Shown here: positions 6,729 to 14,036 of the stretch, one piece after another
How positions within the stretch are numbered: position 1 is the stretch's first letter
Layout of the letters: each line of letters opens with the position of its first letter
Virus record (IMG/VR): IMGVR_UViG_3300046787_000438
Coordinates: 88,412-152,411 of that record
Length of the DNA stretch: 64,000 bases
Origin: a virus
Strand: one strand, 5' to 3'
Notes under the pieces: model-generated
Database searches by the model: none
The model's input: only the letters and a program-made list of their open reading frames with translations
Told to the model about the DNA's origin: nothing
Translations under genes and position numbers: made by a program

Positions 6729-8644
6729 TACTTAATCTTTCTTGTTGAGGTATTTTCTGAGCGTCGTGAGCCGCCTGATGCGCCTCCGCCTCCGCCCGAG
6801 CTAGCTGCTGCTGAAGTTGCTGCGCCTGCTGCTCCTGTTGCTGCTGCGATAGCTGCGTTACCTGCAACAACTGCTGCAACAACTACCTTCTCTGACTCTT
6901 CACGAACCGCGGGTGCCATGTCAGCGCCAACGTTTGACATGAAGTTAATTGCATCAACGAGGGCTGCAGCACCTGGGATTGCTGCAAGCTCTGGAGAGAT
7001 AACGATGTCATCGGCAGCAGCTGCAATATACAAAGCATCGAGTGCTTGCTCGTATGCTGCTGAGCCCTTCTCTGCTGTCTCGAAGGTTTCGAGTGCTGCA
7101 TCCTTCAAGGCTTCTGCTTGCTTAGGTGATAGGTCAGTGGCTACAATCTCGGTGAGGTCGATCTTCGTTAGAAGTTCGGCGCTGATGATTTCTGGAAGTT
7201 GTTCAGCAGAAGTAATCTCTTCTTCTTTTACAACTGGCGGTTCTGGTTCCACTGGTGTAGGCTCTGGAGTAGGTTCAGGTTCCACGGCTGGTGGTTCTGG
7301 TGCAACGACGGGAGGTTCAGGTGTCGGTTCAACAACAGGTGGTTCAGGTACTACTACTGGCGGTTCTGGTTCCGCTGGTACCGTTGGTTCTGGTGTTGGC
7401 GCTACTGGTGGCTCTGGAGTGGGAGTCGGTGCTGGTGTTGGCTCTGGTTGCGGTTCTGGCGACGGACTTGGTGCTGGAGGCAAAGTTGGCTCTGGCTGTG
7501 GAGTCGGAGTCGGAGTCGGGGTTGGAGTAGGAGTAGGTTCTGGTACTACAACTGGTGGAACTGTAGGGGTAGGTTCTGGAGTTGGAGTAGGTACTGGCAC
7601 TGGTTCATATGCAACTACAAATATAAGAACTTTAACTGTGCCACCTGCTGGATCGCCGTAAATGTTTGACGACTCAATTGTTACAGAAGTCTGCCCACTA
7701 GCTAACTGAGTTAGTTGTGATGAAACTTCAACGCCTCGGGATCCATCATTAGGGTCACCATACCAAGCAGTAATGCTCAAGATACGTTGACCTTCAGGAG
7801 CTACTACTTGAACACTTGAGCCCTCTCCTAGAAGTGTTGCGCCTTCAGGAATATACGGAGCTGAGATAGGTGGAACAGTTGGTTCAGGTGTTGGCTCTGG
7901 AGTTACTACAGGTTCTGGTGTTACAACTGGTTCAGGAGTAGGAGTAGTGGTAGGAGTAGGCTCTACAGTTGGAGTCGGGGTTGGGGTCGGGTCAACTGTG
8001 GGTGCTGGGGTTGGTTCTAGTGTCGGTTCAGGTGTTGGCACAACGGGTTCTGGTGTTAGCACGGGCGGAGTCTCGACCTGAATGACACCATATTCTTCCA
8101 GAGTAACTACCTGACCACTAGTTAAAGTAACGCCAGTTCTTGTCTGACCTTCATAGGTGGGTCCAACAATTGAATAGGAGATAGCAACTGTTCCATCAAC
8201 ATTGATTGCGGCAACAATGTTAATGTTTGTCGGTTCTGTGGCGTTTTGTAGCCAGATAGGTCTGGCGGATATGTCTACTTGGAATCCGCCATCAGAGGCT
8301 GCAATAGTTAAGTGTTCGTCTGCTCGCGCCCAAGGGAACACAACCCAGTCCATCGAGTAGAGCGAGATCGACGGGGTTTGCGGGTAAGTCCAGTATGTTC
8401 CATCGGGACGTCCGAAGGTAATTACAGAGTTTGTTGTAGCAAAAACGTCAGTGTATTGAACTCCGTCAAAAGTTACAGTGGTTGTCAGAGGGATCTGATA
8501 CGAAGAATCATCTCCACCAGGTGTAGTTACTACTACCACTACGGGCTCTACTATGCTATCATCTGCAAAAGCAGTGGTTGCAGCTAGTAAAGGCCACCCT
8601 AGCGCTAACATTAAACTAAGGTATAGTCTGAAATATTTACGCAT
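6728..8644 (-). CDS. Large secreted proline/threonine-rich surface protein
   Basis: A 638-residue protein with a Sec signal peptide (cleavage near AFADD, residue 27). Residues 40-180 form a beta domain that resembles nidogen-like domains of actinobacterial surface proteins. A second beta domain around 265-350 is bracketed by long PTPEPTPEP-type low-complexity stretches (about 190-260 and 355-480). The C terminus is an alanine-rich helix, then a glycine/serine run and a basic tail. It lies in an operon with small membrane proteins. A role in modifying the host surface, for example blocking further adsorption, is possible but unproven. The repeats generate long spurious ORFs on the other strand. 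Confidence 0.7.
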   Translation of the reverse strand: MRKYFRLYLSLMLALGWPLLAATTAFADDSIVEPVVVVVTTPGGDDSSYQIPLTTTVTFDGVQYTDVFATTNSVITFGRPDGTYWTYPQTPSISLYSMDWVVFPWARADEHLTIAASDGGFQVDISARPIWLQNATEPTNINIVAAINVDGTVAISYSIVGPTYEGQTRTGVTLTSGQVVTLEEYGVIQVETPPVLTPEPVVPTPEPTLEPTPAPTVDPTPTPTPTVEPTPTTTPTPEPVVTPEPVVTPEPTPEPTVPPISAPYIPEGATLLGEGSSVQVVAPEGQRILSITAWYGDPNDGSRGVEVSSQLTQLASGQTSVTIESSNIYGDPAGGTVKVLIFVVAYEPVPVPTPTPEPTPTVPPVVVPEPTPTPTPTPTPTPQPEPTLPPAPSPSPEPQPEPTPAPTPTPEPPVAPTPEPTVPAEPEPPVVVPEPPVVEPTPEPPVVAPEPPAVEPEPTPEPTPVEPEPPVVKEEEITSAEQLPEIISAELLTKIDLTEIVATDLSPKQAEALKDAALETFETAEKGSAAYEQALDALYIAAAADDIVISPELAAIPGAAALVDAINFMSNVGADMAPAVREESEKVVVAAVVAGNAAIAAATGAAGAATSAAASSGGGGGASGGSRRSENTSTRKIK

Positions 8645-8645
8645 A

Positions 8646-8948
8646 TTACTTGTCCCCTAACTCTTCAGCGTTCTTTAGGCGGACAACCTGAGAGAAAATA
8701 GCGTTAACTTCGTCCTGATCGATCTTTCCATCTTCAAGAAATGCGAGTGCAAGTTTCTCTACAACCTTGGCTACCGCTAGTAATCCTCCAAGGGATGCGG
8801 ACAGCCAGACGTCGATACCAATAATAGATCCAGCACCGATAACGGATAGGGCAGACGCGATAAACGTAGCTATAACTCTGTACGAGATGTCAAGAGTTAG
8901 CTTGGCTTTTTTGGTTTTGCTTTTAGGCTTTGATTTAGTGCTAGACAC
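8646..8948 (-). CDS. Membrane protein with EF-hand-like motif, holin-type
   Basis: A 100-residue protein: a lysine-rich N terminus, two close hydrophobic helices (about 24-65), then a loop LEDGKIDQDEVNAIF that resembles a calcium-binding EF-hand. Similar small proteins are called holins or membrane proteins in actinobacteriophages. The GTG start at 8948 is supported by AGGAG 7 nt upstream. It is the first gene of the four-gene minus-strand operon. Confidence 0.7.
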   Translation of the reverse strand: MSSTKSKPKSKTKKAKLTLDISYRVIATFIASALSVIGAGSIIGIDVWLSASLGGLLAVAKVVEKLALAFLEDGKIDQDEVNAIFSQVVRLKNAEELGDK

Positions 8949-8982
8949 TAGAGGCTCCTGTGTGCTGGATGGCCTCTCCCTG

Positions 8983-9010
8983 TAACTATTTTACCAGAAA
9001 TGCTTGTAAA
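8983..9010 (-). promoter_or_regulatory. Promoter of the minus-strand membrane-protein operon
   Basis: On the minus strand TTTACA (9005-9010) and TAGTTA (8983-8988) are 16 nt apart, about 35 nt upstream of the GTG start with its own AGGAG ribosome binding site. Confidence 0.45.
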
Positions 9011-9026
9011 TGACTGTGATTGGGTA

Positions 9027-9158
9027 TATACTGTAAGTGGTTCATTAAGTGCTCCAATCCATTTTGTGAACTCCTTTCTATTGTGTGCGGAAAGGCGGTC
9101 CAGGAACTTTAGGGTTTATTCATTCCCCTTCTTTCCGCCTGGGCCGCCTTTCTATTTT
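9027..9158 (+). other. Promoter-like box followed by long inverted repeat; possible leader or small RNA
   Basis: TATACT (9027-9032) is followed by a 15-nt arm (9090-9104) whose reverse complement returns at 9138-9152 with one mismatch, then TCTATTTTTG. A second, competing pairing exists (CGGAAAG 9089-9094 region with CTTTCCG 9131-9137). This could be an attenuator, a terminator or a short non-coding RNA between two divergent operons. No ORF here looks real. Confidence 0.35.
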
Positions 9159-9178
9159 TGGGGGTATACTCTAAAACT

Positions 9179-9493
9179 ATGGATGAAGAGTATGAAATAG
9201 AGGTTCCTATTGAGCGGGAGCCTGTCGAGGGCTACGCTACCCCTAGTGACATCCAAAGGATTAGAGCTGAGTTCCTATCTGAATGGCTTAAGAGATGGGA
9301 AGGTATCTATATCTCTGAACGTAAGATACTTGAAGTATTTGGGGCTATGGGAATGACTATTGAGCTAGATGATCGTAATGGGGCTACTGCAATGGAAGCT
9401 CTTAAATACCTTGACTATGAGATAGATTCTGATAGTATCGATCCTATAAGCTTGGCTAGATATAAAATTAGCCGAGACAAAAAGAAGTACTAG
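9179..9493 (+). CDS. Hypothetical acidic protein
   Basis: A 104-residue acidic protein with no recognised domain. The ATG at 9179 is chosen because TATACT (9165-9170) lies 8 nt before it, giving a leaderless transcript; an in-frame TTG at 9158 lies upstream of that box. It starts a cluster of four small plus-strand genes. Confidence 0.65.
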   Translation: MDEEYEIEVPIEREPVEGYATPSDIQRIRAEFLSEWLKRWEGIYISERKILEVFGAMGMTIELDDRNGATAMEALKYLDYEIDSDSIDPISLARYKISRDKKKY

Positions 9494-9514
9494 GAAAGAA
9501 TAAAAGGAGAGAAC

Positions 9515-9805
9515 ATGACGACTTCAGTTCCAGCTATAGCTCTACTACTTGGCACTCTTGAAAAGGGCTACGTACTAGACATCTATGTTGAAGGCGAAGA
9601 CAAGCGAGCCTACGATGGCGGCTTGAATAAGGATGAAATAATTCACGTTGCGGAAGACGGAATTATCTATAGGACCGATGCGGACAATGAAGTAGTCTAC
9701 ATCCCTATGTCACGAATCAATCACCTGTCAGTGAATAAGATGTTTGACTTTGAAAATGATATTGACTTTATTGATGTAAAAAACAAAAGAGAGGTTAGCT
9801 TCTAA
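9515..9805 (+). CDS. Hypothetical protein
   Basis: A 96-residue acidic protein of beta-rich appearance with no recognised domain. A strong ribosome binding site (AAGGAGA) lies 5 nt before the ATG. Its stop overlaps the next ATG by one base (TAATG). Confidence 0.7.
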   Translation: MTTSVPAIALLLGTLEKGYVLDIYVEGEDKRAYDGGLNKDEIIHVAEDGIIYRTDADNEVVYIPMSRINHLSVNKMFDFENDIDFIDVKNKREVSF

Positions 9806-9981
9806 TGACTATTGACTGGAGTTGGTGGGCGTTCGTTGCTGGAGTACTGGCAACGCTAACCGTTGAGTTCTGGGTAGTAATTGCTATTGCTTGGAAGCAG
9901 TGGAAGAAGCAGCAGAAGAAGGCTACGTCATTCGCTGATGACTGGACTGTAGATAGAATGTTCGGTTCAGGTAATAAGTAA
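9805..9981 (+). CDS. Small single-pass membrane protein
   Basis: A 58-residue ORF beginning MTIDWSWWAFVAG. It has one hydrophobic helix (about 8-30), then a basic stretch (KQWKKQQKK) and an acidic tail, suggesting an N-out, C-in single-pass protein. Coupled by TAATG to the upstream gene. Function unknown. Confidence 0.65.
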   Translation: MTIDWSWWAFVAGVLATLTVEFWVVIAIAWKQWKKQQKKATSFADDWTVDRMFGSGNK

Positions 9982-10016
9982 AGCTTGATACCCTTGCCAT
10001 GTGTTAGCATGTTATT

Positions 10017-10208
10017 ATGACAAGCTTTCAGGTGGCCCTAATAACCCTCGCTGCCCTTTGGGTAGTGGGGGTTGTTTCTTTTATGCTATGGCTAACCTTT
10101 AAGGTCATCCCTAAGATCCATAATGAGTTGGATGAGATGGGTATGAGTGAGGGCGAAAAGCGTAAGACGCTAACTAAGGTTGCCTATCCACCTAGGTTCT
10201 TTAAGTAA
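10017..10208 (+). CDS. Small single-pass membrane protein
   Basis: A 63-residue protein with one N-terminal membrane helix (about 6-28) and a charged, probably cytoplasmic tail. The ATG lies 6 nt after TAGCAT (10005-10010), so it is predicted leaderless. Function unknown. Confidence 0.6.
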   Translation: MTSFQVALITLAALWVVGVVSFMLWLTFKVIPKIHNELDEMGMSEGEKRKTLTKVAYPPRFFK

Positions 10209-10225
10209 TACTTAATACTTAATAC

Positions 10226-10253
10226 TTGACAAATAAACGTAATGCTGTACTAT
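10226..10253 (+). promoter_or_regulatory. Leaderless promoter
   Basis: TTGACA (10226-10231), 16-nt spacer, TACTAT (10248-10253). The ATG at 10260 is 6 nt downstream of the -10 box. Confidence 0.7.
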
Positions 10254-10259
10254 TGAAGT

Positions 10260-10634
10260 ATGGATTACGAAACTTATGCAGCTTATACAACTCCTAAGGC
10301 CTACAAAGCTTGGGCGCTTGGGGCTCTTGTAGCGGGGGCTATAGCCTTCTTTGGTGGAGTAGTGGGGGTGCTGGCATCTATCCCTGTCGGAATAGCGGTG
10401 GCTTTGGCGTTATATCGCTGGGTATTCTGCAACGCTGAGGAGCGTGCCTTTTTCGATAGTGAAGAATATTCGACATTACAGGCCTCATACAGAAGACGTC
10501 AGAGTGTTGCGTTGGACGCCCGTATTTATTACGAGTCGTTAATCCCTAAGGCAAAAGAGGACAGGTATGTGGCCGAAGTGCTAGAGGAAGTTGTACAGAT
10601 TGCTAAGACAACTGCTAAGTCTGGCAGACGCTAG
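10260..10634 (+). CDS. Two-helix membrane protein with helical C-terminal domain
   Basis: A 124-residue protein. Two adjacent hydrophobic segments (about 18-36 and 38-52) are followed by a charged helical domain of about 70 residues. It is convergent with, and slightly overlaps, the oxygenase gene on the minus strand. No family recognised. Confidence 0.65.
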   Translation: MDYETYAAYTTPKAYKAWALGALVAGAIAFFGGVVGVLASIPVGIAVALALYRWVFCNAEERAFFDSEEYSTLQASYRRRQSVALDARIYYESLIPKAKEDRYVAEVLEEVVQIAKTTAKSGRR

Positions 10635-11224
10635 AGGGTCCCTAGAGAATCCCTAAATGCATTGACTTCGTCAAAGATGGGTAGGGATGGGTCTAGCTGA
10701 CTTAGGTGTGAGAAGTCTGAGTGTGGATGCTGAACGAACCTAAAAAACATAACGCGAATATATTCGTTGTCTTTGAAAGTCTTGCGTGGCCTCCAATGGA
10801 CGTTCCTATTTGGGTGAAATAGTAGGGCGGAGTTATCTTCTAAAGTGTAGAGATCCATATCGATACCTAATGGCCAATAGGTGTTTGGACTGGAACTTAG
10901 CTGGAAGTCAATGATGTAGTCTGTGAAATCGCCATCATAGTGTGGACGTAACTTAGGGACGCCGTACTTACTACTGTATTCAACGCAAAGTGGTGGGTTC
11001 ATAACTTCAAGCTCTAAGTTGGGGAAGAGCTCTTTAATTAGCTTATTGAGCTTAAGTTCGATCTCTGGTGGTAACGTACCGTTCTCTAGGTGAACCCTAC
11101 CTAGCTCCTGATATGTGTAGACGTCACTATCTGGAAGAGTAGCTAACGCGTGGTTTATGGCAACTAGCTCTTCTGAAGTGAATAGGTTGGGTAAAAGTAT
11201 TGGAGTGGGTGGGCTAATCTTCAT
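10631..11224 (-). CDS. 2-oxoglutarate-Fe(II) dioxygenase-like protein
   Basis: The iron-binding H-x-D is seen in RPHYDGDF (H95, D97), with a distal His in NVHWRP (H143) and nearby Arg. The spacing fits a small 2OG oxygenase fold. The ATG at 11224 gives an 11-nt overlap with the upstream gene; a longer start at 11263 would overlap it by 50 nt. Substrate unknown. It is distinct in sequence from the oxygenases at 863 and 16245. Confidence 0.75.
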   Translation of the reverse strand: MKISPPTPILLPNLFTSEELVAINHALATLPDSDVYTYQELGRVHLENGTLPPEIELKLNKLIKELFPNLELEVMNPPLCVEYSSKYGVPKLRPHYDGDFTDYIIDFQLSSSPNTYWPLGIDMDLYTLEDNSALLFHPNRNVHWRPRKTFKDNEYIRVMFFRFVQHPHSDFSHLSQLDPSLPIFDEVNAFRDSLGTL

Positions 11225-11438
11225 CTTCGTCTGGCCCCCAAACGTAACGCCTAACGGTTCCATATAGATCGATTACTTCGGATACTAGCTTCTCTGTTGC
11301 GATTAGAAGGTCTGCCTTTGATTCGGCATCTATTGGTTCGTCAACCTCTGTGTGGATCTCCTGAACTGCATACGCGCATAAATCTAAACGCCGTAGTGCA
11401 TTAACTAGGGATGCGTGTGGGAGTCGATCTGTGGACAT
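11214..11438 (-). CDS. Small hypothetical protein upstream of the oxygenase
   Basis: A 74-residue, mainly helical, acidic protein. TACAAT (minus strand, 11446-11451) lies 7 nt before the ATG, so it is predicted leaderless and heads a two-gene operon with the oxygenase. No motif recognised. Confidence 0.6.
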   Translation of the reverse strand: MSTDRLPHASLVNALRRLDLCAYAVQEIHTEVDEPIDAESKADLLIATEKLVSEVIDLYGTVRRYVWGPDEDED

Positions 11439-11887
11439 GGTTTCTATTGTAGCCGAGGGATTTAGGGGTGTTATTTGAGGTTAGAGGGGGGTTGGGAGGG
11501 AGTTGGAGAGGGGGAGCCTGTGGATAACTTTCAGAGATGGAGGGTGAATTTTGTGATAATAGACGCCAATATTGACAGAAGAAGAGTCGGAATGGGAGAG
11601 GAAGTTATTATCGAGAAAAGTTTGGAGTAGAGGGGAAAGTTGATAATAAAAGGAGGGAGTTATTATCAGAGAAAGTTTGTAAGGAAGGGAAGATTTTTGA
11701 TAATAAACAGGGTTTAATAGACCTTAGTTTATATTGCTAACAATTATTTCCAATACGCGTATAGAGTTCTCTTAGGGCCTTAGGTAAAAAATTGTTGCAT
11801 ATATAAAATAACGTCTATAGAACATATATACTGGTAACCTGTGGATAACTTTGTGGAAAGCAGGGGAGGTTGGCAGGGAAAATTTAA

Positions 11888-11928
11888 TATTGAATATTGA
11901 TTAATTACTATTGACTAATAACTATTGA
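11888..11928 (+). repeat. TATTGA repeats with 7/14/14-nt spacing
   Basis: TATTGA occurs at 11888, 11895, 11909 and 11923. Spacings are 7, 14 and 14 nt. The third copy overlaps the -35 box of the promoter at 11911-11939, so a protein reading this repeat could control the downstream operon or act at the neighbouring origin. Confidence 0.55.
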
Positions 11929-11939
11929 AGGTGTAGGGT
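11911..11939 (+). promoter_or_regulatory. Leaderless promoter of the 11.9-13.1 kb operon
   Basis: TTGACT (11911-11916), 17-nt spacer, TAGGGT (11934-11939), ATG at 11946 after 6 nt. Confidence 0.7.
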
Positions 11940-11945
11940 GTAGAT

Positions 11946-12233
11946 ATGAAACCTGAGAGTGCAGAGAGTGCAGATTGGATACTTGAAGAACTTTCAAACG
12001 CTCGAGCCTTTGGAGAGTCAGAGGAAATACTCAAGCTGTTGGATCTTTATGTAGCTACTAGTCAAGAGTTGAAGTATGTATCTACTAATCAAGAGTTAAA
12101 ACCTGCTAGGCAGATAAAAGTTTCTGATGCTGGTTGGTATCAGAATTCAGATGGAAAGTTATTTCATTATGACGGTGTCGTATGGGATGAAGTTCCTTCT
12201 GAGAAACAAGGCGACCTAGAGTTCCTTGGCTAA
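11946..12233 (+). CDS. Small protein with DUF2510-like C terminus
   Basis: A 95-residue protein. The N-terminal half is helical and contains a short internal repeat (TSQELKYV / TNQELKPA). The C-terminal segment GWYQNSDGKLFHYDGVVWDE matches the pattern of DUF2510 (GWYxDPxGxxxxRYWDGxxW), a domain common in Actinobacteria. Function unknown. First gene of a leaderless operon beside the candidate origin. Confidence 0.7.
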   Translation: MKPESAESADWILEELSNARAFGESEEILKLLDLYVATSQELKYVSTNQELKPARQIKVSDAGWYQNSDGKLFHYDGVVWDEVPSEKQGDLEFLG

Positions 12234-12254
12234 TAGAGAGATAGAGAGAAGCAA

Positions 12255-12611
12255 ATGATTAAAGCAAATGCTGGAAAGATGCGAGGAGTTCGTGTAATGC
12301 GAGACCCTGATGGCATCCTGATTGATCCTTTCACTGATGTGGATGGTTCAAAGTATGGCTACGTTGTTGTTTACGGTGAGGGTGAGCCTGCTGTATTCGA
12401 TGGTGAAGTATGGCACCCAGTTATCACTGGGTCAGCTGACGAGTGGGAAAACTCACTTCAGCAGGTTATTTATGACCAGGGAACTGCCATTGCACAAGCT
12501 GCGATTAGTAGCCCTGTTTATGCTGAACTGGCAAAGGTTATGAATATTATGGTTGGTGCTGGAGTAAATGCTCCGACTGACACTGTGTTTACGTTTGGAG
12601 CAACTTCCTAA
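12255..12611 (+). CDS. Hypothetical protein
   Basis: A 118-residue protein, beta-rich at the N terminus (VVYGEGEPAVFDGEVWHP) and helical later. It ends in a 1-nt TAATG overlap with the zinc-ribbon gene, so the two are coupled. No family recognised. Confidence 0.7.
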   Translation: MIKANAGKMRGVRVMRDPDGILIDPFTDVDGSKYGYVVVYGEGEPAVFDGEVWHPVITGSADEWENSLQQVIYDQGTAIAQAAISSPVYAELAKVMNIMVGAGVNAPTDTVFTFGATS

Positions 12612-13147
12612 TGTCTTTCATGGATGCGTTTGATATTGACGAGCACAAGCTCGAGTTGATTGATAAGACTCTAGCTAAGAACCCTCGTAAGAATGACAAG
12701 CGTATCTGCGCATGTGGACACCCAATGTCCAGACACGATGCAGATAACGAGATGCACTGCAAGCCTGCTAGGTTTGACTGTCCATGTCGTATCCCAACCG
12801 CTGTACTTGAAGTACCAGACAACCGATACTTCCTAGCAAGGAATGAAGGATCTGGGGAGAAGCATGCATTGATGCGTGGAATCTTCATGGCTCGTAAAGG
12901 TATGCAAGAGAAGTTTGACCAAGAAGCCAACTGGCTGATTGATTTCAAATGTCAGAACCCAACCTGCGGCAAAGACACAAAAGCATATCCAGTCCGATGC
13001 GATGTGGATTTCTACCGAATCTATGACTCTAATAAAGATCAAGGCATCACCATGTTCTACTGTGAAACATGCCGAGAAGTTTATTACGACTCCGATGAAG
13101 CAATCGCTGCAAAGCGAGCAATGCTGATTCAAAGAAACACAAAGTAG
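12611..13147 (+). CDS. Protein with two cysteine/histidine metal-binding clusters
   Basis: A 178-residue protein. Cluster one spans about 33-60 (CACGHPMSRHD...C...CPC) and cluster two about 117-156 (CQNPTCG...C...CETC), both suited to bind zinc. The middle is helical. Such proteins are often nucleic-acid binding or regulatory. No specific family assigned. Confidence 0.7.
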   Translation: MSFMDAFDIDEHKLELIDKTLAKNPRKNDKRICACGHPMSRHDADNEMHCKPARFDCPCRIPTAVLEVPDNRYFLARNEGSGEKHALMRGIFMARKGMQEKFDQEANWLIDFKCQNPTCGKDTKAYPVRCDVDFYRIYDSNKDQGITMFYCETCREVYYDSDEAIAAKRAMLIQRNTK

Positions 13148-13202
13148 CAAAACTGGCACAAACTGTGCTAGCATAATAAATCGATAAGTTAGGAGCCATA
13201 AC

Positions 13203-13553
13203 ATGGCAAAGATCACCACTTGGGACAAGGTACGTAACTCACTAGGTCTCGGATTCTCAAAGGGAACTGAAGCAGAGCTAGCTCGTGAAGCTGCAGAGTT
13301 TGTTGCAACTTTGGCTGAGGCAGCCGAGGAGCGTAAGGCAGCTCTTGCAAAGAAGGCTACTGAAGAGAAGAAGGCAGCTGAATCAGTAAAGCCAGTTGCA
13401 AAGAAGCCAGTTGAAAAGGCTGCCCCAGCAAAGAAGCCAGTTGCAAAGACCACTGCAAAGAAGGATGCCATCAAGAAGGATCTTGCTGACACTCCTGTTG
13501 CAAAGAAGACTCCTGCTGCAAAGAAGCCAACTCCAAAGAAGCCTTCAAAGTAG
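13203..13553 (+). CDS. Histone H1-like lysine/alanine/proline-rich protein
   Basis: A 116-residue protein. A short helical N-terminal part (1-60) is followed by repeats of the AKKPVAKK/PAKK type like the C-terminal tail of histone H1 and of actinobacterial HupB. It probably binds DNA non-specifically, for example in nucleoid takeover or genome compaction. AGGAG lies 8 nt before the ATG, and TAGCAT or TAATAA boxes lie about 40 nt upstream. Confidence 0.7.
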   Translation: MAKITTWDKVRNSLGLGFSKGTEAELAREAAEFVATLAEAAEERKAALAKKATEEKKAAESVKPVAKKPVEKAAPAKKPVAKTTAKKDAIKKDLADTPVAKKTPAAKKPTPKKPSK

Positions 13554-13570
13554 TAGTAGAATAAAATTCT

Positions 13571-13620
13571 CCACTGGGAGTTAGCGAGCGGGAAGCTCGG
13601 GAAGAACTAACTCCTAGTGG
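13571..13620 (+). other. Nested stem-loop element after the H1-like gene
   Basis: A 14-bp stem (13571-13584 with 13607-13620, one G-U pair) encloses a second stem CGAGC/GCTCG (13585-13589 with 13595-13599). No T-run follows directly; TTTTTTG comes about 20 nt later. It may act as terminator, RNA-stability element or protein site. Confidence 0.55.
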
Positions 13621-13693
13621 GGAACATAACTTAAAAGTTTTTTGTCTCTGCGGGAGAGGTAGGGACAAAAATAAACCCAGCTAGGGTTGGAAA

Positions 13694-13736
13694 AACCGTC
13701 TCGTCATGTTAAAGTGATGAGGCGGTTATTTCTTTC
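13694..13736 (+). terminator. Hairpin with T-rich tail upstream of a small HTH gene
   Basis: AACCG(T)CTC(G)TCA pairs with TGA(T)GAG(G)CGGTT (13694-13706 with 13715-13727), then ATTTCTTTC. It may end upstream transcription or act as leader attenuator for the gene starting at 13747. Confidence 0.5.
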
Positions 13737-13746
13737 TGGAGGACAT

Positions 13747-13983
13747 ATGAGTGATGGTTTAGTCAAGATACCCTTGATGGCTGAAGAACTTGGCATTACT
13801 ACCAAAACCTTGTACAATTGGATTAACTCTGGAAAGCTAGTCATGCCCACCCCTGGGTTCGTCAATCAGACCTCCGCCTACGAAGTGTGGCTCCAACAGA
13901 AGTCCCTGAAGAGTATCCAGTCCTACTTCATGGCTATAAAGATTCCCCGCGACTCCTCTGGGAAGTTCTTCCCTAAAGACTAA
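13747..13983 (+). CDS. MerR/excisionase-like winged HTH DNA-binding protein
   Basis: A 78-residue protein. MAEELGITTKTLYNWINSGKL (about 11-31) is the typical HTH of the MerR/excisionase group. The ATG at 13747 follows TGGAGGAC by 5 nt and is preferred to the longer frame. Likely DNA-binding; could be a regulator or a recombination directionality factor, but no integrase is seen. Confidence 0.75.
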   Translation: MSDGLVKIPLMAEELGITTKTLYNWINSGKLVMPTPGFVNQTSAYEVWLQQKSLKSIQSYFMAIKIPRDSSGKFFPKD

Positions 13984-14036
13984 GTTCTTAATTTAATAAG
14001 AAAATCAATAAGAAAAAATAATGCTATTCTAAAGTC

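Larger units (their letters stand above)
11461..11945. other. Candidate replication origin region (non-coding)
   Basis: No credible ORF in about 490 nt. It holds two perfect DnaA-box sequences, TGTGGATAA (reverse complement of TTATCCACA), at 11519-11527 and 11840-11848, within a shared 15-mer CCTGTGGATAACTTT. Between them are a purine-rich stretch, a G-run cluster (11486-11515, G-quadruplex-like), two repeats of about 56 bp each bounded by GTTATTATC and TGATAATAA (11604-11649 and 11659-11706), and an AT-rich tract (about 11707-11835). The arrangement resembles a DnaA-type origin; this is inference. Confidence 0.5.

Noticed and set aside
6918-7661. Long plus-strand ORFs opposite the proline-rich protein gene
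   Set aside because: They arise from the repetitive codons of the minus-strand PTPEP repeats; compositions (Gly/Ser/Val or Trp/Arg runs) are not protein-like and no ribosome binding site is present.
9000-9200. Plus-strand ORF of 66 codons across the divergent intergenic region
   Set aside because: It covers the promoter boxes and the long inverted repeat and has an unusual residue composition.
12833-13492. Long minus-strand ORF opposite the zinc-ribbon and H1-like genes
   Set aside because: It is the antisense of AAG/GCA-rich codons; the plus-strand genes have good starts and motifs.
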